From contig CALKEQ010000008.1 in assembly GCA_938084905.1 (NCBI GenBank), forward strand, positions 1-64,000: a stretch of DNA of 64,000 bases, in the 5' to 3' direction. Under the pieces are notes generated by a model. The model ran no database searches, was not told where the DNA came from, and saw only the letters and a list, made by a program, of their open reading frames with translations. Of the stretch, positions 1 to 8,891 are shown in pieces. Origin of the DNA: an uncultured bacterium. Its GTDB lineage: Bacteria; Desulfobacterota; Syntrophorhabdia; Syntrophorhabdales; JANXAF01. Position 1 is the stretch's first letter; each line of letters starts with the position of its first letter. The position numbers and the translations under genes are program-made.

Positions 1-155
1 CCCTACGGGTTAAATCTTTTGGGCAATTTGTGAATCGCTATACATATAAAAATAATATTATTACAATATAACTGTGACATTTTAAATAGTAACCACAAAA
101 TAGTCCCTATGCTTGAATTTTTATATTAATTGGTTAAAATACACGGTAATTAAAA

Positions 156-185
156 TTGGGCATTATTAGTAGAATCTTGTATTAT
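156..185 (+). promoter_or_regulatory. candidate sigma70 promoter for the left sugar-transferase copy
   Basis: TTGGGC and TATTAT are separated by 18 nt, ending 17 nt before the start codon at 203. The first 200 bases are much more AT-rich than the rest of the window and contain no gene, so chance matches are likely. No strong Shine-Dalgarno precedes the ATG. Confidence 0.3.
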
Positions 186-202
186 CAGGCAAAAGCTAAA
201 GC

Positions 203-721
203 ATGAAGATGAGACTTCTTTTCCTCAAACGGCCTTTGGATATTGCCTTATCTCTCTTTGGCCTAATAATTTCACTCCCCTTATGGTTAATAATTGCTAT
301 CATCATTTGGATGGAAGATGGGCGGCCAATTTTTTATAGTCAAAGAAGAGTGGGTAAGGATGGAAAAGTGTTTACGGTGCTGAAATTTCGTACTATGATA
401 AAAGGTGCAGAAAAGTATACAGGACCTGTTTGGGCATCTGAAAATGACCCAAGAGTAACGAAGGTCGGTAGAATCTTGCGGGCAACTGCTATGGATGAGC
501 TTACTCAGTTGTTGAATATATTAAAAGGCGATATGAGTTTTGTTGGTCCAAGACCTGAAAGACCAGAGCTGGTAGAAAAATTTTTGAAGGAGTTCCCCGA
601 CTTTAAGAAGAGATTTGCCGTAAAGCCTGGACTTACAGGTCTTGCCCAGGTCTATGGCCAGTACGATACCCCACCCAAACCATAAACTGAAATAAGATTT
701 GCTGTGTACGTAAAAAATTTC
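203..721 (+). pseudogene. decayed bacterial sugar transferase (undecaprenyl-phosphate sugar phosphotransferase), C-terminus lost
   Basis: The 160-residue open part matches the small polyprenyl-phosphate sugar-1-phosphate transferase family. It has one N-terminal hydrophobic segment (about residues 10-35), then FYSQRRVGKDGK, KFRTM, DELTQLLNILKGDMSFVGPRPE and KPGLTGLAQVYG. Family members continue about 35-40 residues beyond this point, but here a stop falls right after YDTPPKP. The missing tail is still recognisable in broken form. One frame gives KLK-stop-DLL (684-704), with the stop where a Tyr is expected, and after a second shift YVKNF appears (707-721), matching the family pattern KLRYDLLYIKNY. 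I infer two frameshifts and one nonsense change. The neighbour at 806 is an intact close paralog. A short functional protein is possible but unlikely. Confidence 0.75.
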
Positions 722-805
722 ATGGGGCGCTGTACTAACTCCCACGTGTGATTCAATTTTCTTGTATATTGTTGTGGACTAATAGGCAAAGAACGGAGTA
801 TTTTT

Positions 806-1411
806 ATGAAAATTCCGTTCCTAAAACGACCTTTTGATTTTGCAGTGTCTCTCCTTGGTTTGATAATCACCCTTCCTTTATGGATGCTGTTTGCTTTACT
901 TATTTGGATGGAAGATGGGCGCCCAATTTTTTATAGTCAAAGACGAGTGGGTAAAGATGGAAAAGTGTTTAAGGTGCTAAAATTCCGTACAATGATTAAA
1001 GGCGCTGATAAGATGGGTGTATGGACCAACGAGAACGACCCGAGAATCACAAAAGTAGGTAAGTTTCTAAGGCGCACTGCATTAGACGAACTTCCCAGTT
1101 TATTATGTATCTTGAAGGGTGATATGAGCTTTGTTGGTCCAAGAGCCCTTGTCGTTGAGGAGCAGAAACTTCTTGAAAAAGAGATCCCAGGCTTTGAAAA
1201 GCGCCTAAAGGTGCGCCCTGGACTCACAGGACTTGCCCAAATTTACAATCCTGATGATAACCCGTATAAAAAGCTCGAACTTGACCAGAAATACATTGAA
1301 AATATGAGTTTTTGGCTGGACATCAAACTGATTTTGCTCTCACTATGGAATACCCTCTCTTGTAAGTGGGATAGGCGAGAAGGAAAAAAGATGCAAAAAT
1401 GGATTAGCTAA
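806..1411 (+). CDS. bacterial sugar transferase (initiating glycan phosphoglycosyltransferase)
   Basis: This is a 201-residue monotopic phosphoglycosyltransferase of the WcaJ/PglC superfamily. It is predicted to move a sugar-1-phosphate from a UDP-sugar onto undecaprenyl phosphate at the inner membrane, starting a glycan repeat unit. A hydrophobic N-terminal segment (about 10-32) precedes FYSQRRVGKDGK, KFRTM, the catalytic-region DELPSLLCILKGDMSFVGPR and VRPGLTGLAQ. The C-terminal YIENMSFWLDIKLI tail is present, so it is full length. The start is supported by GGAG seven to eight bases upstream. Over roughly 70 nt around WMEDGRPIFYSQ it is nearly identical at DNA level to the broken copy at 203, so the two arose by recent duplication or gene conversion. 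The substrate cannot be told from sequence. Confidence 0.9.
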   Translation: MKIPFLKRPFDFAVSLLGLIITLPLWMLFALLIWMEDGRPIFYSQRRVGKDGKVFKVLKFRTMIKGADKMGVWTNENDPRITKVGKFLRRTALDELPSLLCILKGDMSFVGPRALVVEEQKLLEKEIPGFEKRLKVRPGLTGLAQIYNPDDNPYKKLELDQKYIENMSFWLDIKLILLSLWNTLSCKWDRREGKKMQKWIS

Positions 1412-1444
1412 ACAAAGGAGCTACGTACAATCTCAGCAAGCCAC

Positions 1445-1487
1445 CACCTACGAAGTGTCCACCTCGTAGGTGTCCACCTCGTAGGTG
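1445..1487 (+). repeat. REP-like repeat, left of the RAYT gene (three 13-nt arms)
   Basis: Three 13-nt arms are spaced by TC dinucleotides: CACCTACGAAGTG (1445-1457), CACCTCGTAGGTG (1460-1472) and a second CACCTCGTAGGTG (1475-1487). Arm 1 pairs with either of the other arms except for one A/C mismatch, so alternative hairpins can form. The same units recur at 2176-2209 and 5887-5914. Confidence 0.85.
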
Positions 1488-1525
1488 TAAAACGGGCGCA
1501 GTAGGGACAAGGGGGGTGTCTACTT

Positions 1526-2176
1526 ATGAGGCGGGTTCCACTAAAAAACAATTTCACCTACCACATATGTAGTAGAAGCATAGCTGGATACAGAATATTC
1601 CGCTCAGATGATGACTACGCTCGAATGATTGACATGATAGGGTACTACAGGCACGAAGATCCGCCAGTGAAATATTCCGTATACCAAGGGGCAGTTTCTA
1701 AGGGTGTCCATTCACTCACACACGAACTATCCACTAAGCCTTGTCTTTGCTCCATTATAGCCTACTGCCTCATGCCCACCCATATCCACCTAATCCTGAC
1801 CCAACTTAAAGAAAACGGAATCTCAACATTTATGAAGAACTTGCTGAATAGCTATTCCCGCTACTTCAACAGTAAGTACAGCAGAAAGGGGCCTCTGTGG
1901 CAGGGAAGATTTAGGAGTATTCTTGTGGAAACAGACGAGCAGCTCCTTCATCTCACTCGATACATCCATCTTAATCCTACCTCGGACAGTCTTGTGGAAA
2001 GGCCTGAGGATTGGAACTACTCTTCTTACAATGAGTATTTGGGCAGATCAGAAAGGAAGCTCTGCGATCTTGTGGACCGTATTAACTTGGATCCTTATGC
2101 TTACAAGAAATTCGTTGAATCGAGGCAGGAATACCAAAGGACTCTTGCGGAAATCAAGCACCTTTGCCTCGAGTAA
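1526..2176 (+). CDS. REP-associated tyrosine transposase (RAYT, Y1 HUH superfamily)
   Basis: This is a 216-residue single-domain transposase of the IS200-like/TnpA-REP family. The HUH metal motif is CLMPTHIHLIL, with the two histidines at about residues 86 and 88. The candidate nucleophilic tyrosine lies in the helix NSYSRYFN (about 110 or 113). The typical KGPLWQGRFRS, YIHLNP and PEDWNYSSYNEYLG segments follow. RAYTs nick and join single-stranded REP hairpins. The start is preceded by an AAGGGGGG run. The gene is full length with no frameshift, and its stop lies directly against the right REP palindrome. It interrupts the glycan cluster between the sugar transferases and the epimerase. Activity is unproven, but all key motifs are intact. 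Confidence 0.9.
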   Translation: MRRVPLKNNFTYHICSRSIAGYRIFRSDDDYARMIDMIGYYRHEDPPVKYSVYQGAVSKGVHSLTHELSTKPCLCSIIAYCLMPTHIHLILTQLKENGISTFMKNLLNSYSRYFNSKYSRKGPLWQGRFRSILVETDEQLLHLTRYIHLNPTSDSLVERPEDWNYSSYNEYLGRSERKLCDLVDRINLDPYAYKKFVESRQEYQRTLAEIKHLCLE

Positions 2177-2209
2177 TCCACCTCGTAGGTGTCCACCTAC
2201 GAGGTGGAT
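2176..2209 (+). repeat. perfect REP palindrome, right of the RAYT gene
   Basis: CACCTCGTAGGTG-TC-CACCTACGAGGTG is a perfect inverted repeat. With the flanking AT(C) on each side the symmetry runs from 2176 to 2209, so it begins at the last base of the transposase stop codon. It could form a stem of about 16 bp with a two-base loop. Confidence 0.85.
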
Positions 2210-2237
2210 CATAAAATGAGAAAAGGGGTGACTGACA

Positions 2238-3212
2238 GTGATAGAGGGAAAGAGGTTTTTTTTGACAGGTGGAGAAGGTTTTATAGGCGCTAACCTGATA
2301 AAACGCGTAATTGCCTATAACGAAATTACAATCTACGATAATCTGTCGCGAAACGCACTAAGAGATTCGGAAATATGGAATCATCCAAACTTGAAGGTCA
2401 TCCAAGGGGACATTCTTGACTATCAACTTCTCAGGGAGAGTTTACCAAGTGATGTAGATTTTGTCTTGCATATGGCCGCAATTGCAGGAATTGACACTGT
2501 GATAAAAGATCCCGTAAAAACGATAGAGGTTAATATGATCGGAACCCATCAGATTCTTAGAGCCTTGAAAGAGCGAGATCTCTTAAGGAAAATTGACAGG
2601 TTTATCCATTTTTCCACAAGTGAAGTCTTTGGCATAAAAGCCTTCCGTTTAGATGAGAAGTCCCCCACAAATCTGCAACCAGTAGGAGAGGCTCGCTGGA
2701 CATACGCAGTAAGTAAGCTCGCTGGAGAGCATTTAACACACAGCTACCATAAGCAGTATGGCCTACCAACAGTTATTATCCGTCCGTTTAACATCTATGG
2801 TCCTGGGCAAATAGGCGAGGGAGCAATTCATCACTTTGTTGTTAGGGCTATAAAAAACGAGCCTTTAATTATCCACGGGGAGGGGGATCAAATCAGGTCC
2901 TGGTGCTACATAGATGACATGGTCGACGGCATCCTTCTTTGTTTGGAAAAAAAAGAGGCAGTAGGAGAGGTCTTCAACATCGGCAACCCAAGAGGGACAA
3001 TCACCATTCTCGGGCTTGCGGAGAAAGTTATCCAAATAGCCCGATCATCCTCTCAAATTATTCATGTTCCGAAAACCTACGCTGATGTAGAACTTCGGAT
3101 TCCGAGCATAGAGAAGGCCAAAAACCTATTGGGTTTTGAGCCGAAAGTAGATTTGAATGAAGGACTAAAAAGGACAATTGAATGGTACAGAAACAAGTTG
3201 GAGAAAAGATGA
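2238..3212 (+). CDS. NAD-dependent epimerase/dehydratase (extended SDR), nucleotide-sugar type
   Basis: A 324-residue extended short-chain dehydrogenase predicted to epimerise or dehydrate an NDP-sugar. The Rossmann motif TGGEGFIGANLI is at about residue 10, the catalytic YAVSK at about 157, and RPFNIYGPGQ and the RSWCYIDD region follow. It resembles GDP-mannose 4,6-dehydratase and UDP-glucose epimerase-like proteins, but the substrate is not determinable. The start is GTG, with AAAGGGG eight bases upstream. It begins a four-gene cassette; its TGA overlaps the ATG of the next aminotransferase (ATGA), suggesting translational coupling. Confidence 0.88.
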   Translation: MIEGKRFFLTGGEGFIGANLIKRVIAYNEITIYDNLSRNALRDSEIWNHPNLKVIQGDILDYQLLRESLPSDVDFVLHMAAIAGIDTVIKDPVKTIEVNMIGTHQILRALKERDLLRKIDRFIHFSTSEVFGIKAFRLDEKSPTNLQPVGEARWTYAVSKLAGEHLTHSYHKQYGLPTVIIRPFNIYGPGQIGEGAIHHFVVRAIKNEPLIIHGEGDQIRSWCYIDDMVDGILLCLEKKEAVGEVFNIGNPRGTITILGLAEKVIQIARSSSQIIHVPKTYADVELRIPSIEKAKNLLGFEPKVDLNEGLKRTIEWYRNKLEKR

Positions 3213-4336
3213 GCTACAATATCAGGCTTTGCAAGCCATACCTTGGAGACAAACAAACTCTTTTGAGCTTACTTGAAGAGATCTTGGATAGTGGTTTCCT
3301 TCTTCAGGGCAAATATGTGGAAAAGCTTGAACAAGCTTTTGCCCATTATCTGGGTACAAAACATGCCATTGCAGTCAGCTCAGGTACTGCCGCTCTCCAT
3401 CTTTCCCTTATAGCTCTTGGAATAAATCCCAGGGATGAAGTACTTGTTCCTGCCTATACATTTCCTGCTACGGCAAATGTGGTTGAGTTGGTAGGTGCAA
3501 AACCGGTTCTGGTGGATGTGGACTCGGAGACTTACAACATCTCAGTAGATCAAATTGAAAGCCTTCTTACGCCAAGGACAAAAGGCATAATCCCTGTCCA
3601 TCTTTTCGGGAATCCTGCCGATATGGATCCGATCATGGAGATTGCGAAAAAGTGTAATTTATGGGTTATTGAGGATGCGGCAGGAGCTCTAGGTTCAACT
3701 TATAAAGGCAAAAGATGCGGGACAATCGGTCATCTAGGGTGCTTTAGCTTTCACCCGCGGAAGATCATCACTACGGGCGAGGGAGGAATGGTGGTAACAA
3801 ATGACGATGAATTAGCAGATAGGATACGTATTTTGCGGAACCATGGCATGCGGATCTCTGAGTCTCAGATTGACTTTATTGCAGCTGGATTCAATTACAG
3901 AATGAACGAACTTGAGGCAGCCTTAGGTCTAATCCAGATGAAAGAGATCGAGAGAATTATCGGCGAGCGCCAAAAACTTGGTGAGCTTTACATTGACGCG
4001 TTAAAAGGGATTCCGGGCATCGCGTTTCAGAAGACGTTACCGAATTGCACAACAGTGTGGCAGGCTTTCGTTGTTCGATTTAGGGATAGGGTTAGCAATT
4101 CGATTTTGAGGCTTTTACAAAAGGCAGGCATAGAGGCTAAAATTGGTACTTATGCGCTCCATATTTTGGATTTTTACCGGAAGAAATACGGTTATGAGCC
4201 TTCAGATTATCCTGAGGCAGCGAGGCTTCACAATGAGAGTTTGGCATTGCCATTTTATAACGGGATGGGATTGGAGAATATCATAGAAGTAGCTCACGCC
4301 TTGATAGGAGTTTCCCATGAGGATCGATTCGTTTAA
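3209..4336 (+). CDS. DegT/DnrJ/EryC1/StrS family aminotransferase (sugar aminotransferase)
   Basis: A PLP-dependent aminotransferase of about 375 residues that would aminate a keto-sugar nucleotide. It has the family marks SSGTAALHLSL, PAYTFPATANVVELVGAKPVLVDVD, VIEDAAGALGS and the PLP-lysine segment FSFHPRKIITTGEGGM. I place the start at the ATG at 3209 rather than the ORF-track start at 3182. It overlaps the upstream stop as ATGA, has GGAGAAAAG in front, and gives a family-like N-terminus (MSYNIRLCKPYLG). It is followed by an acetyltransferase, so the pair probably makes an N-acetylated amino sugar. Confidence 0.88.
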   Translation: MSYNIRLCKPYLGDKQTLLSLLEEILDSGFLLQGKYVEKLEQAFAHYLGTKHAIAVSSGTAALHLSLIALGINPRDEVLVPAYTFPATANVVELVGAKPVLVDVDSETYNISVDQIESLLTPRTKGIIPVHLFGNPADMDPIMEIAKKCNLWVIEDAAGALGSTYKGKRCGTIGHLGCFSFHPRKIITTGEGGMVVTNDDELADRIRILRNHGMRISESQIDFIAAGFNYRMNELEAALGLIQMKEIERIIGERQKLGELYIDALKGIPGIAFQKTLPNCTTVWQAFVVRFRDRVSNSILRLLQKAGIEAKIGTYALHILDFYRKKYGYEPSDYPEAARLHNESLALPFYNGMGLENIIEVAHALIGVSHEDRFV

Positions 4337-4847
4337 GATAAACAAAAGTCACGGGACGGGCAAATTTAAGCCGAGCGATTTTAGGCGCCTGGGTAAAGGG
4401 GTTGTTTTCGAAAAAGGGGTACTGGTTTTCCATCCTGAAAATATTGAGCTTGGGGATAATGTTTATATAGGACATTACGCAATACTTAAGGGTTACCACA
4501 AAAACCTTATGATCATCGGCGACCACACCTGGATTGGTCCGCAGAGTTTTCTTCACAGCGCAGGAGGTATACGTATTGGCAAAGCAGTAGGAATAGGTCC
4601 AAGAGTCATAATACTTACGTCTGAACATGAAGCCTCAAACCGTGATCTGCCTGTTTATTTCACTCCTTTAAAGTTTGCTGAAGTTGTACTAGAAGATGGT
4701 TGCGACATTGGAGCAGGAGCAATCATTCTTCCAGGAGTCAGGATTGGCGAAGGAGCAATTATTGGGGCAGGTGCTGTTGTAACCTCTGATATCCCACCCT
4801 ATGAAATCTGGGCTGGTGTTCCAGCTCGGAAAATTGGGGATAGGTAG
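4317..4847 (+). CDS. hexapeptide-repeat (left-handed beta-helix) acyltransferase
   Basis: A 176-residue LbH acyltransferase of the WbbJ/maltose O-acetyltransferase type. Repeated hexapeptides include LGDNVYIG, IGDHTWIG, IGKAVGIGPRVII and IGAGAIILPGVRIGEGAIIGAGAVV, with a GVPARKIG C-terminus. A His in SEHEAS is a candidate catalytic base. It probably transfers acetyl from acetyl-CoA to the amino or hydroxyl group made by the preceding aminotransferase. The ATG has GGAG seven bases upstream and overlaps the aminotransferase by 20 nt. Confidence 0.85.
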   Translation: MRIDSFKINKSHGTGKFKPSDFRRLGKGVVFEKGVLVFHPENIELGDNVYIGHYAILKGYHKNLMIIGDHTWIGPQSFLHSAGGIRIGKAVGIGPRVIILTSEHEASNRDLPVYFTPLKFAEVVLEDGCDIGAGAIILPGVRIGEGAIIGAGAVVTSDIPPYEIWAGVPARKIGDR

Positions 4848-4859
4848 GTCCGATTTTAT

Positions 4860-5873
4860 ATGAGAGTGCTCCACTGTCCAACGAACATCGCAGGCCAAAT
4901 GTGGGAGTACGTTCAAGGGCTGCGTAGTTTTGGTGTAGATGCGACGGCAATGACTTTTAGAAAACATCCTTTCGGGTATCCTGATGACCTTTGCCTCAAT
5001 CTTCATTTAGAATCAGGGATCTTTAGGATAGCTTGGAAAGTTTTTAGAAATTTCTTAGAAGTCGTGCGGAAATACGATGTCATCCATTTTCACTTCGGGA
5101 AAACCCTCCTTCCATATCACATCGATCTCCCAATACTTAAGCTACTTGGTAAAAAAATGGTGATGAATTACTGGGGGAGTGAGGTGAGATTAAGATCGAT
5201 TGCGAGGATGAACAACCCTTACTACGATATGGCTGAACATATAGGAGATGACGCAAAAAAGGTTAAGAGTATAAAGAAAGTTGCGCGATATATAAAAGTA
5301 GCTATTGTGGCTGATTATGAACTGGAAAGTTACGTGGCGCCTTTCTTCGGGAAAGTCGCTATAGTTCCACAGGCACTTAAGGTTACACAATTTGAAACTT
5401 CCTTCCCAAGACCTGAAAAAAGCGTTCCACTCCTCTTACACGCACCGAGTAGAAAGAGTTTGAAGGGAACAGATCTTATCGAGAAAGTTATCGCCCATCT
5501 AAAGAGAAGGTACAGATTCGACTTTCTGTTAGTGAATGGAGTGAAGAATGAGGAACTAAGAGAGATCTTAAAAAGGGCCGACATTGTAATAGACCAACTT
5601 CTCCTAGGTGCTTACGGAATCGCATCCATTGAAGCAATGGCTTCAGGTAAACCGGTCTTATGCTATATACGTGATGACCTGATCAGTAAATATCCAGAAG
5701 ATCTTCCCATTGTTAACGCTAATCCTGACACAATTGAAGAAAAGATTGAGATGCTTCTTCTCAACCCACATATGAGAAGGATAATTGGTGAACAGAGCAG
5801 GCGATTTGTTGAAAAGCATCATGATTCGAAGGTTGTAGCAAAGAGACTGATCGAACTTTATGAGACCCTTTGA
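4860..5873 (+). CDS. glycosyltransferase, GT4-like (GT-B fold)
   Basis: A 337-residue putative retaining glycosyltransferase. Features visible are an N-terminal sugar-acceptor half with VIHFHFGKTLLPY, and a C-terminal GT4 signature with APSRKSLKGTDLI, ADIVIDQLLLGAYGIASIEAMASGKPVLCY, where the EAMASGKP loop binds the nucleotide sugar. There is no signal peptide, so it should act at the cytoplasmic face of the membrane. No good Shine-Dalgarno precedes the ATG. It ends the cassette begun at 2238, and a REP hairpin follows 13 nt later. Confidence 0.82.
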   Translation: MRVLHCPTNIAGQMWEYVQGLRSFGVDATAMTFRKHPFGYPDDLCLNLHLESGIFRIAWKVFRNFLEVVRKYDVIHFHFGKTLLPYHIDLPILKLLGKKMVMNYWGSEVRLRSIARMNNPYYDMAEHIGDDAKKVKSIKKVARYIKVAIVADYELESYVAPFFGKVAIVPQALKVTQFETSFPRPEKSVPLLLHAPSRKSLKGTDLIEKVIAHLKRRYRFDFLLVNGVKNEELREILKRADIVIDQLLLGAYGIASIEAMASGKPVLCYIRDDLISKYPEDLPIVNANPDTIEEKIEMLLLNPHMRRIIGEQSRRFVEKHHDSKVVAKRLIELYETL

Positions 5874-5886
5874 GCCGAAAACCACA

Positions 5887-5920
5887 CACCTACGAAGTGT
5901 CCACCTCGTAGGTGTTTTTT
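5887..5920 (+). terminator. third REP copy followed by a T-run, likely working as transcription terminator
   Basis: CACCTACGAAGTG-TC-CACCTCGTAGGTG (5887-5914) is immediately followed by TTTTTT. The unit is the same as those flanking the RAYT gene 3.7 kb upstream. It lies between the glycosyltransferase stop and the wbp promoter, the position expected of an intrinsic terminator. Confidence 0.7.
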
Positions 5921-5950
5921 GCTCGCGCAAAACGTATTTTTTTACCTTGC

Positions 5951-5979
5951 TTGACCTCAAAAGAAGCGATAGCTATAAT
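5951..5979 (+). promoter_or_regulatory. sigma70 promoter of the wbp operon
   Basis: TTGACC (5951-5956), a 17-nt spacer and the consensus TATAAT (5974-5979). The predicted start at about 5986 leaves a leader of about 22 nt with GAGGT five bases before the GTG start at 6008. A small CCCGAAAGGG hairpin could form in the leader. Confidence 0.75.
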
Positions 5980-6007
5980 GAAAAAACCCGAAAGGGCGAG
6001 GTAAATC

Positions 6008-7309
6008 GTGGATCTGATTGAAAAGATAAAAACAAAGGGTGCGATTATAGGGGTAATAGGCCTCGGATACGTTGGCCTACCCCTTGTGAGAGAATTTTTG
6101 AGATCTGGATTTAAAGTTTTTGGCTTCGATATCGATGAGGAAAAGATAAGGTTCTTAAAGGAAGGTAAGAGTTACATCAAACACGTAGATATAGGTGCCC
6201 TGAAAGGGAATTCAAACTTCATACCCACTTCAGATTTTAGTTTACTTTCAGAAGTCGACTGCGTAATTATCTGTGTCCCAACGCCTCTAAACAAATTTCG
6301 CGAACCTGATATGACTTACGTTTTTAATACTGGGAGAACAATTGCAAAGTATCTAAAAAATGGACAACTTGTTGTACTTGAATCGACAACGTATCCTGGA
6401 ACAACAGACGAGGACCTAAGGAAGATACTTGAGGAGTCTGGCCTTAGGGCAGGAGAAGATTTCTACCTCGCCTTCTCACCGGAAAGAGAGGATCCTGGAA
6501 ACAAGGAATTCCCGACTTGGAAGATACCTAAGGTTGTTGGGGGTTATACGCCTAAGTGCCTGGAAGTTGCAAAGACCCTTTACGATCAAGTCTTTGTTCA
6601 GACTGTTCCTGTCTCGTCGACTAAGGTAGCCGAATCAGTTAAGCTTCTCGAAAACATCTATAGGGCGGTGAATATAGCCCTTGTGAATGAACTGAAAATG
6701 CTCTTTGACAGAATGGGAATAGACGTATGGGAAGTGATAGAAGCTGCAAAAACCAAACCTTTTGGTTTTCAGGCATTTTATCCCGGACCTGGATTGGGTG
6801 GACATTGTATCCCTGTCGATCCCTTTTACCTTACTTGGAAGGCAAGGGAGTACGATTTCTCAACAAGATTCATAGAGCTCGCAGGGGAGATAAATACTCA
6901 CATGCCTTACTATGTGGTGGAAAAAACCCTAACTGCCTTAAATGAAAGGGGTAAGCCTATAAAGGGAGCCAAGATTCTCATACTCGGTCTTGCGTACAAA
7001 AAAGATGTGGATGACGCAAGAGAGTCTCCCTCATTTAAGCTTATAGAGCTTTTCGAGGAGAAAGGCGCCCTCGTTGACTACAATGACCCTTATATCCCAA
7101 AAATGCCCAAAACGAGAAAATTTAAGTTTGAGAAGACCTCCGTTGAATTGACCCCTGAAAATCTTTCCCAATACGACTGTGTTGTTATAGCAACGGATCA
7201 TAGCGATTACGATCCCGAAATGTTACTAAAGTACGCCAATCTAATAGTAGATACCAGGAGATTGATACGGGACGCAAAAGGTTATGTTGATAAGGTCATT
7301 CGCGCATAG
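6008..7309 (+). CDS. wbpA: UDP-N-acetylglucosamine 6-dehydrogenase (WbpA-type nucleotide-sugar dehydrogenase)
   Basis: A 433-residue UDP-glucose/GDP-mannose dehydrogenase family enzyme predicted to oxidise UDP-GlcNAc to UDP-GlcNAcA with NAD. The N-terminal Rossmann motif is [16 protein letters not shown] (about 15-30). The central domain includes [17 protein letters not shown] and [18 protein letters not shown]. The catalytic cysteine lies in [14 protein letters not shown] (about 262-275), and the C-terminal UDP-binding half has [15 protein letters not shown]. The GTG start is supported by GAGGT. Assignment to WbpA rather than UDP-glucose dehydrogenase rests on the downstream wbpB/D/E/I-like genes. 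Confidence 0.88.
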   Translation: MDLIEKIKTKGAIIGVIGLGYVGLPLVREFLRSGFKVFGFDIDEEKIRFLKEGKSYIKHVDIGALKGNSNFIPTSDFSLLSEVDCVIICVPTPLNKFREPDMTYVFNTGRTIAKYLKNGQLVVLESTTYPGTTDEDLRKILEESGLRAGEDFYLAFSPEREDPGNKEFPTWKIPKVVGGYTPKCLEVAKTLYDQVFVQTVPVSSTKVAESVKLLENIYRAVNIALVNELKMLFDRMGIDVWEVIEAAKTKPFGFQAFYPGPGLGGHCIPVDPFYLTWKAREYDFSTRFIELAGEINTHMPYYVVEKTLTALNERGKPIKGAKILILGLAYKKDVDDARESPSFKLIELFEEKGALVDYNDPYIPKMPKTRKFKFEKTSVELTPENLSQYDCVVIATDHSDYDPEMLLKYANLIVDTRRLIRDAKGYVDKVIRA

Positions 7310-7317
7310 GAGGCTAC

Positions 7318-8889
7318 TTGGAAAGGGATAGATTTGTAGGCCAAGTAGGACTCGGCTACTGGGGTAAAAACATATTTCGCAACCTCTACGAACTGGGCGT
7401 ACTCTCCATAGCCTGTGAAGCCAATCGATCTTTGATTGAGGAATTCAAAAGTCACTATTCAGAAGTTGAGTACACGGATTCCTTCGACCGCATACTTTCC
7501 GATCCAAAGGTAAAGGCAGTTGTAATTAGCACCCCCTCTGTAACCCATTACGAGCTGGCAAAAAAATCGTTGCTTGCAGGCAAAGATGTCTTTGTTGAGA
7601 AACCGCTCGCTCTAAAGGTTAGGGAAGGTGAGGAGTTGGTCGATATTGCAAAAAGAAACGAGAGGGTTTTAATGGTTGGACATATTCTCCAGTACCATCC
7701 AGCTATAAAAGAACTAAAGAGGCTCGTATCTTCTGGTGAATTGGGTCAGATCCAGTACATTTACTCAAACCGCCTAAACGTTGGAAGGTTAAGAACTGAA
7801 GAAAATATCCTCTGGAGCTTCGCTCCCCATGACGTATCTGTGATACTTATGCTTGTGGAAGAGGAACCTGAAAAGATATTTGCCTTTGGCGGTGACTACG
7901 TAAATAGGGGAATTTACGATACCACTTTGACTGGTCTGGAGTTCAGAAATGGGATTAAGGCGCACATCTTTGTGAGCTGGCTCCATCCTTATAAGGAACA
8001 GAAATTTGTGGTTGTAGGTTCAAAGGGGATGGCCGTTTTTGACGACATGACGGATGAGAAACTCTTTATTTATCCACATGAGATAGAGTGGAGAGATGGG
8101 AAGACACCAGTAGCAAAAAAGGCAGATCCAAGGGTTATTCCTGTGGAGATGAAAGAACCTCTAAAGGAGGAGATGAGACATTTTATTGAATGTGTGAGGG
8201 AAAGGAAGAAACCGTTGACTGACGGAGAAGAGGGGGTAAGGGTCCTGAAAATTTTGGAAGGGGCGGAAAGGAGCCTTCACCTTTCGGCTGCTGTAAAGCT
8301 GGATAGGAAGAAGAAGTACTTTGTCCACGACAGTTCCTACATCGATGAGGAAGTTGAGATTGGTGAAAATACTAAGATATGGCATTTTTGTCACATACTT
8401 AAAGGCACAAAAATAGGGGAGAATTGTGTTATCGGTCAGAATGTGATGATCGGACCGGACGTTAAAATAGGAAACAGGTGTAAAATTCAGAATAACGTTT
8501 CCATCTATAAAGGGGTTACGTTGGAAGATGATGTCTTCTGCGGACCCTCTTGCGTCTTTACAAACGTTTACAATCCAAGGGCATTTATAGAGAGAAAACA
8601 TGAATTTAAACCAACCCTTGTGAAAAAGGGGGCTACTATAGGAGCGAATGCAACGATAATCTGCGGTGTCACAATTGGAAGATACGCGGTAATTGGGGCA
8701 GGAGCTGTAGTTAGGTCTGATGTGCCTGATTACGCTGTAATGGCAGGAGTCCCTGCAAGGCAAATAGGATGGGCCTGTAAGTGCGGTAGGACCCTAAATT
8801 TTATTCACAGTCACGCACTATGTGAATACTGCTCAAGCGAATATAGATTGGAAGAGAAAGGCCTTATAGTCATCAGGGAAGAAATATAG
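7318..8889 (+). CDS. fused WbpB-type oxidoreductase and WbpD-type N-acetyltransferase
   Basis: A 523-residue two-domain protein. Residues about 5-320 are a Gfo/Idh/MocA oxidoreductase ([37 protein letters not shown]) of the kind that oxidises UDP-GlcNAcA to the 3-keto sugar. Residues about 335-495 are a left-handed beta-helix acetyltransferase ([53 protein letters not shown]), matching WbpD/WlbB, which acetylates the 3-amino group. A short Cys-rich tail ([17 protein letters not shown]) looks like a zinc ribbon. In Pseudomonas these are separate genes. The start is TTG with AGGAGG four bases upstream, just after the wbpA stop. I see no frameshift at the junction, so the fusion is real in this sequence. 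Confidence 0.88.
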   Translation: MERDRFVGQVGLGYWGKNIFRNLYELGVLSIACEANRSLIEEFKSHYSEVEYTDSFDRILSDPKVKAVVISTPSVTHYELAKKSLLAGKDVFVEKPLALKVREGEELVDIAKRNERVLMVGHILQYHPAIKELKRLVSSGELGQIQYIYSNRLNVGRLRTEENILWSFAPHDVSVILMLVEEEPEKIFAFGGDYVNRGIYDTTLTGLEFRNGIKAHIFVSWLHPYKEQKFVVVGSKGMAVFDDMTDEKLFIYPHEIEWRDGKTPVAKKADPRVIPVEMKEPLKEEMRHFIECVRERKKPLTDGEEGVRVLKILEGAERSLHLSAAVKLDRKKKYFVHDSSYIDEEVEIGENTKIWHFCHILKGTKIGENCVIGQNVMIGPDVKIGNRCKIQNNVSIYKGVTLEDDVFCGPSCVFTNVYNPRAFIERKHEFKPTLVKKGATIGANATIICGVTIGRYAVIGAGAVVRSDVPDYAVMAGVPARQIGWACKCGRTLNFIHSHALCEYCSSEYRLEEKGLIVIREEI

Positions 8890-8891
8890 AA

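Larger units (their letters stand above)
1445..2209 (+). mobile_element. RAYT-REP unit (transposase gene with flanking REP palindromes)
   Basis: The unit consists of a Y1 HUH transposase gene (1526-2176) bracketed by palindromic repeats built from CACCTACGA(A/G)GTG and its complement CACCTCGTAGGTG. RAYTs are known to be linked with the REP sequences they process. No IS200/IS605-type partner gene (TnpB) is present. The boundaries are those of the outermost repeats and are not proven ends. Confidence 0.75.

Noticed and set aside
1923-2219. Second ORF inside the RAYT gene
   Set aside because: Frame-shifted shadow of the transposase without own motifs.
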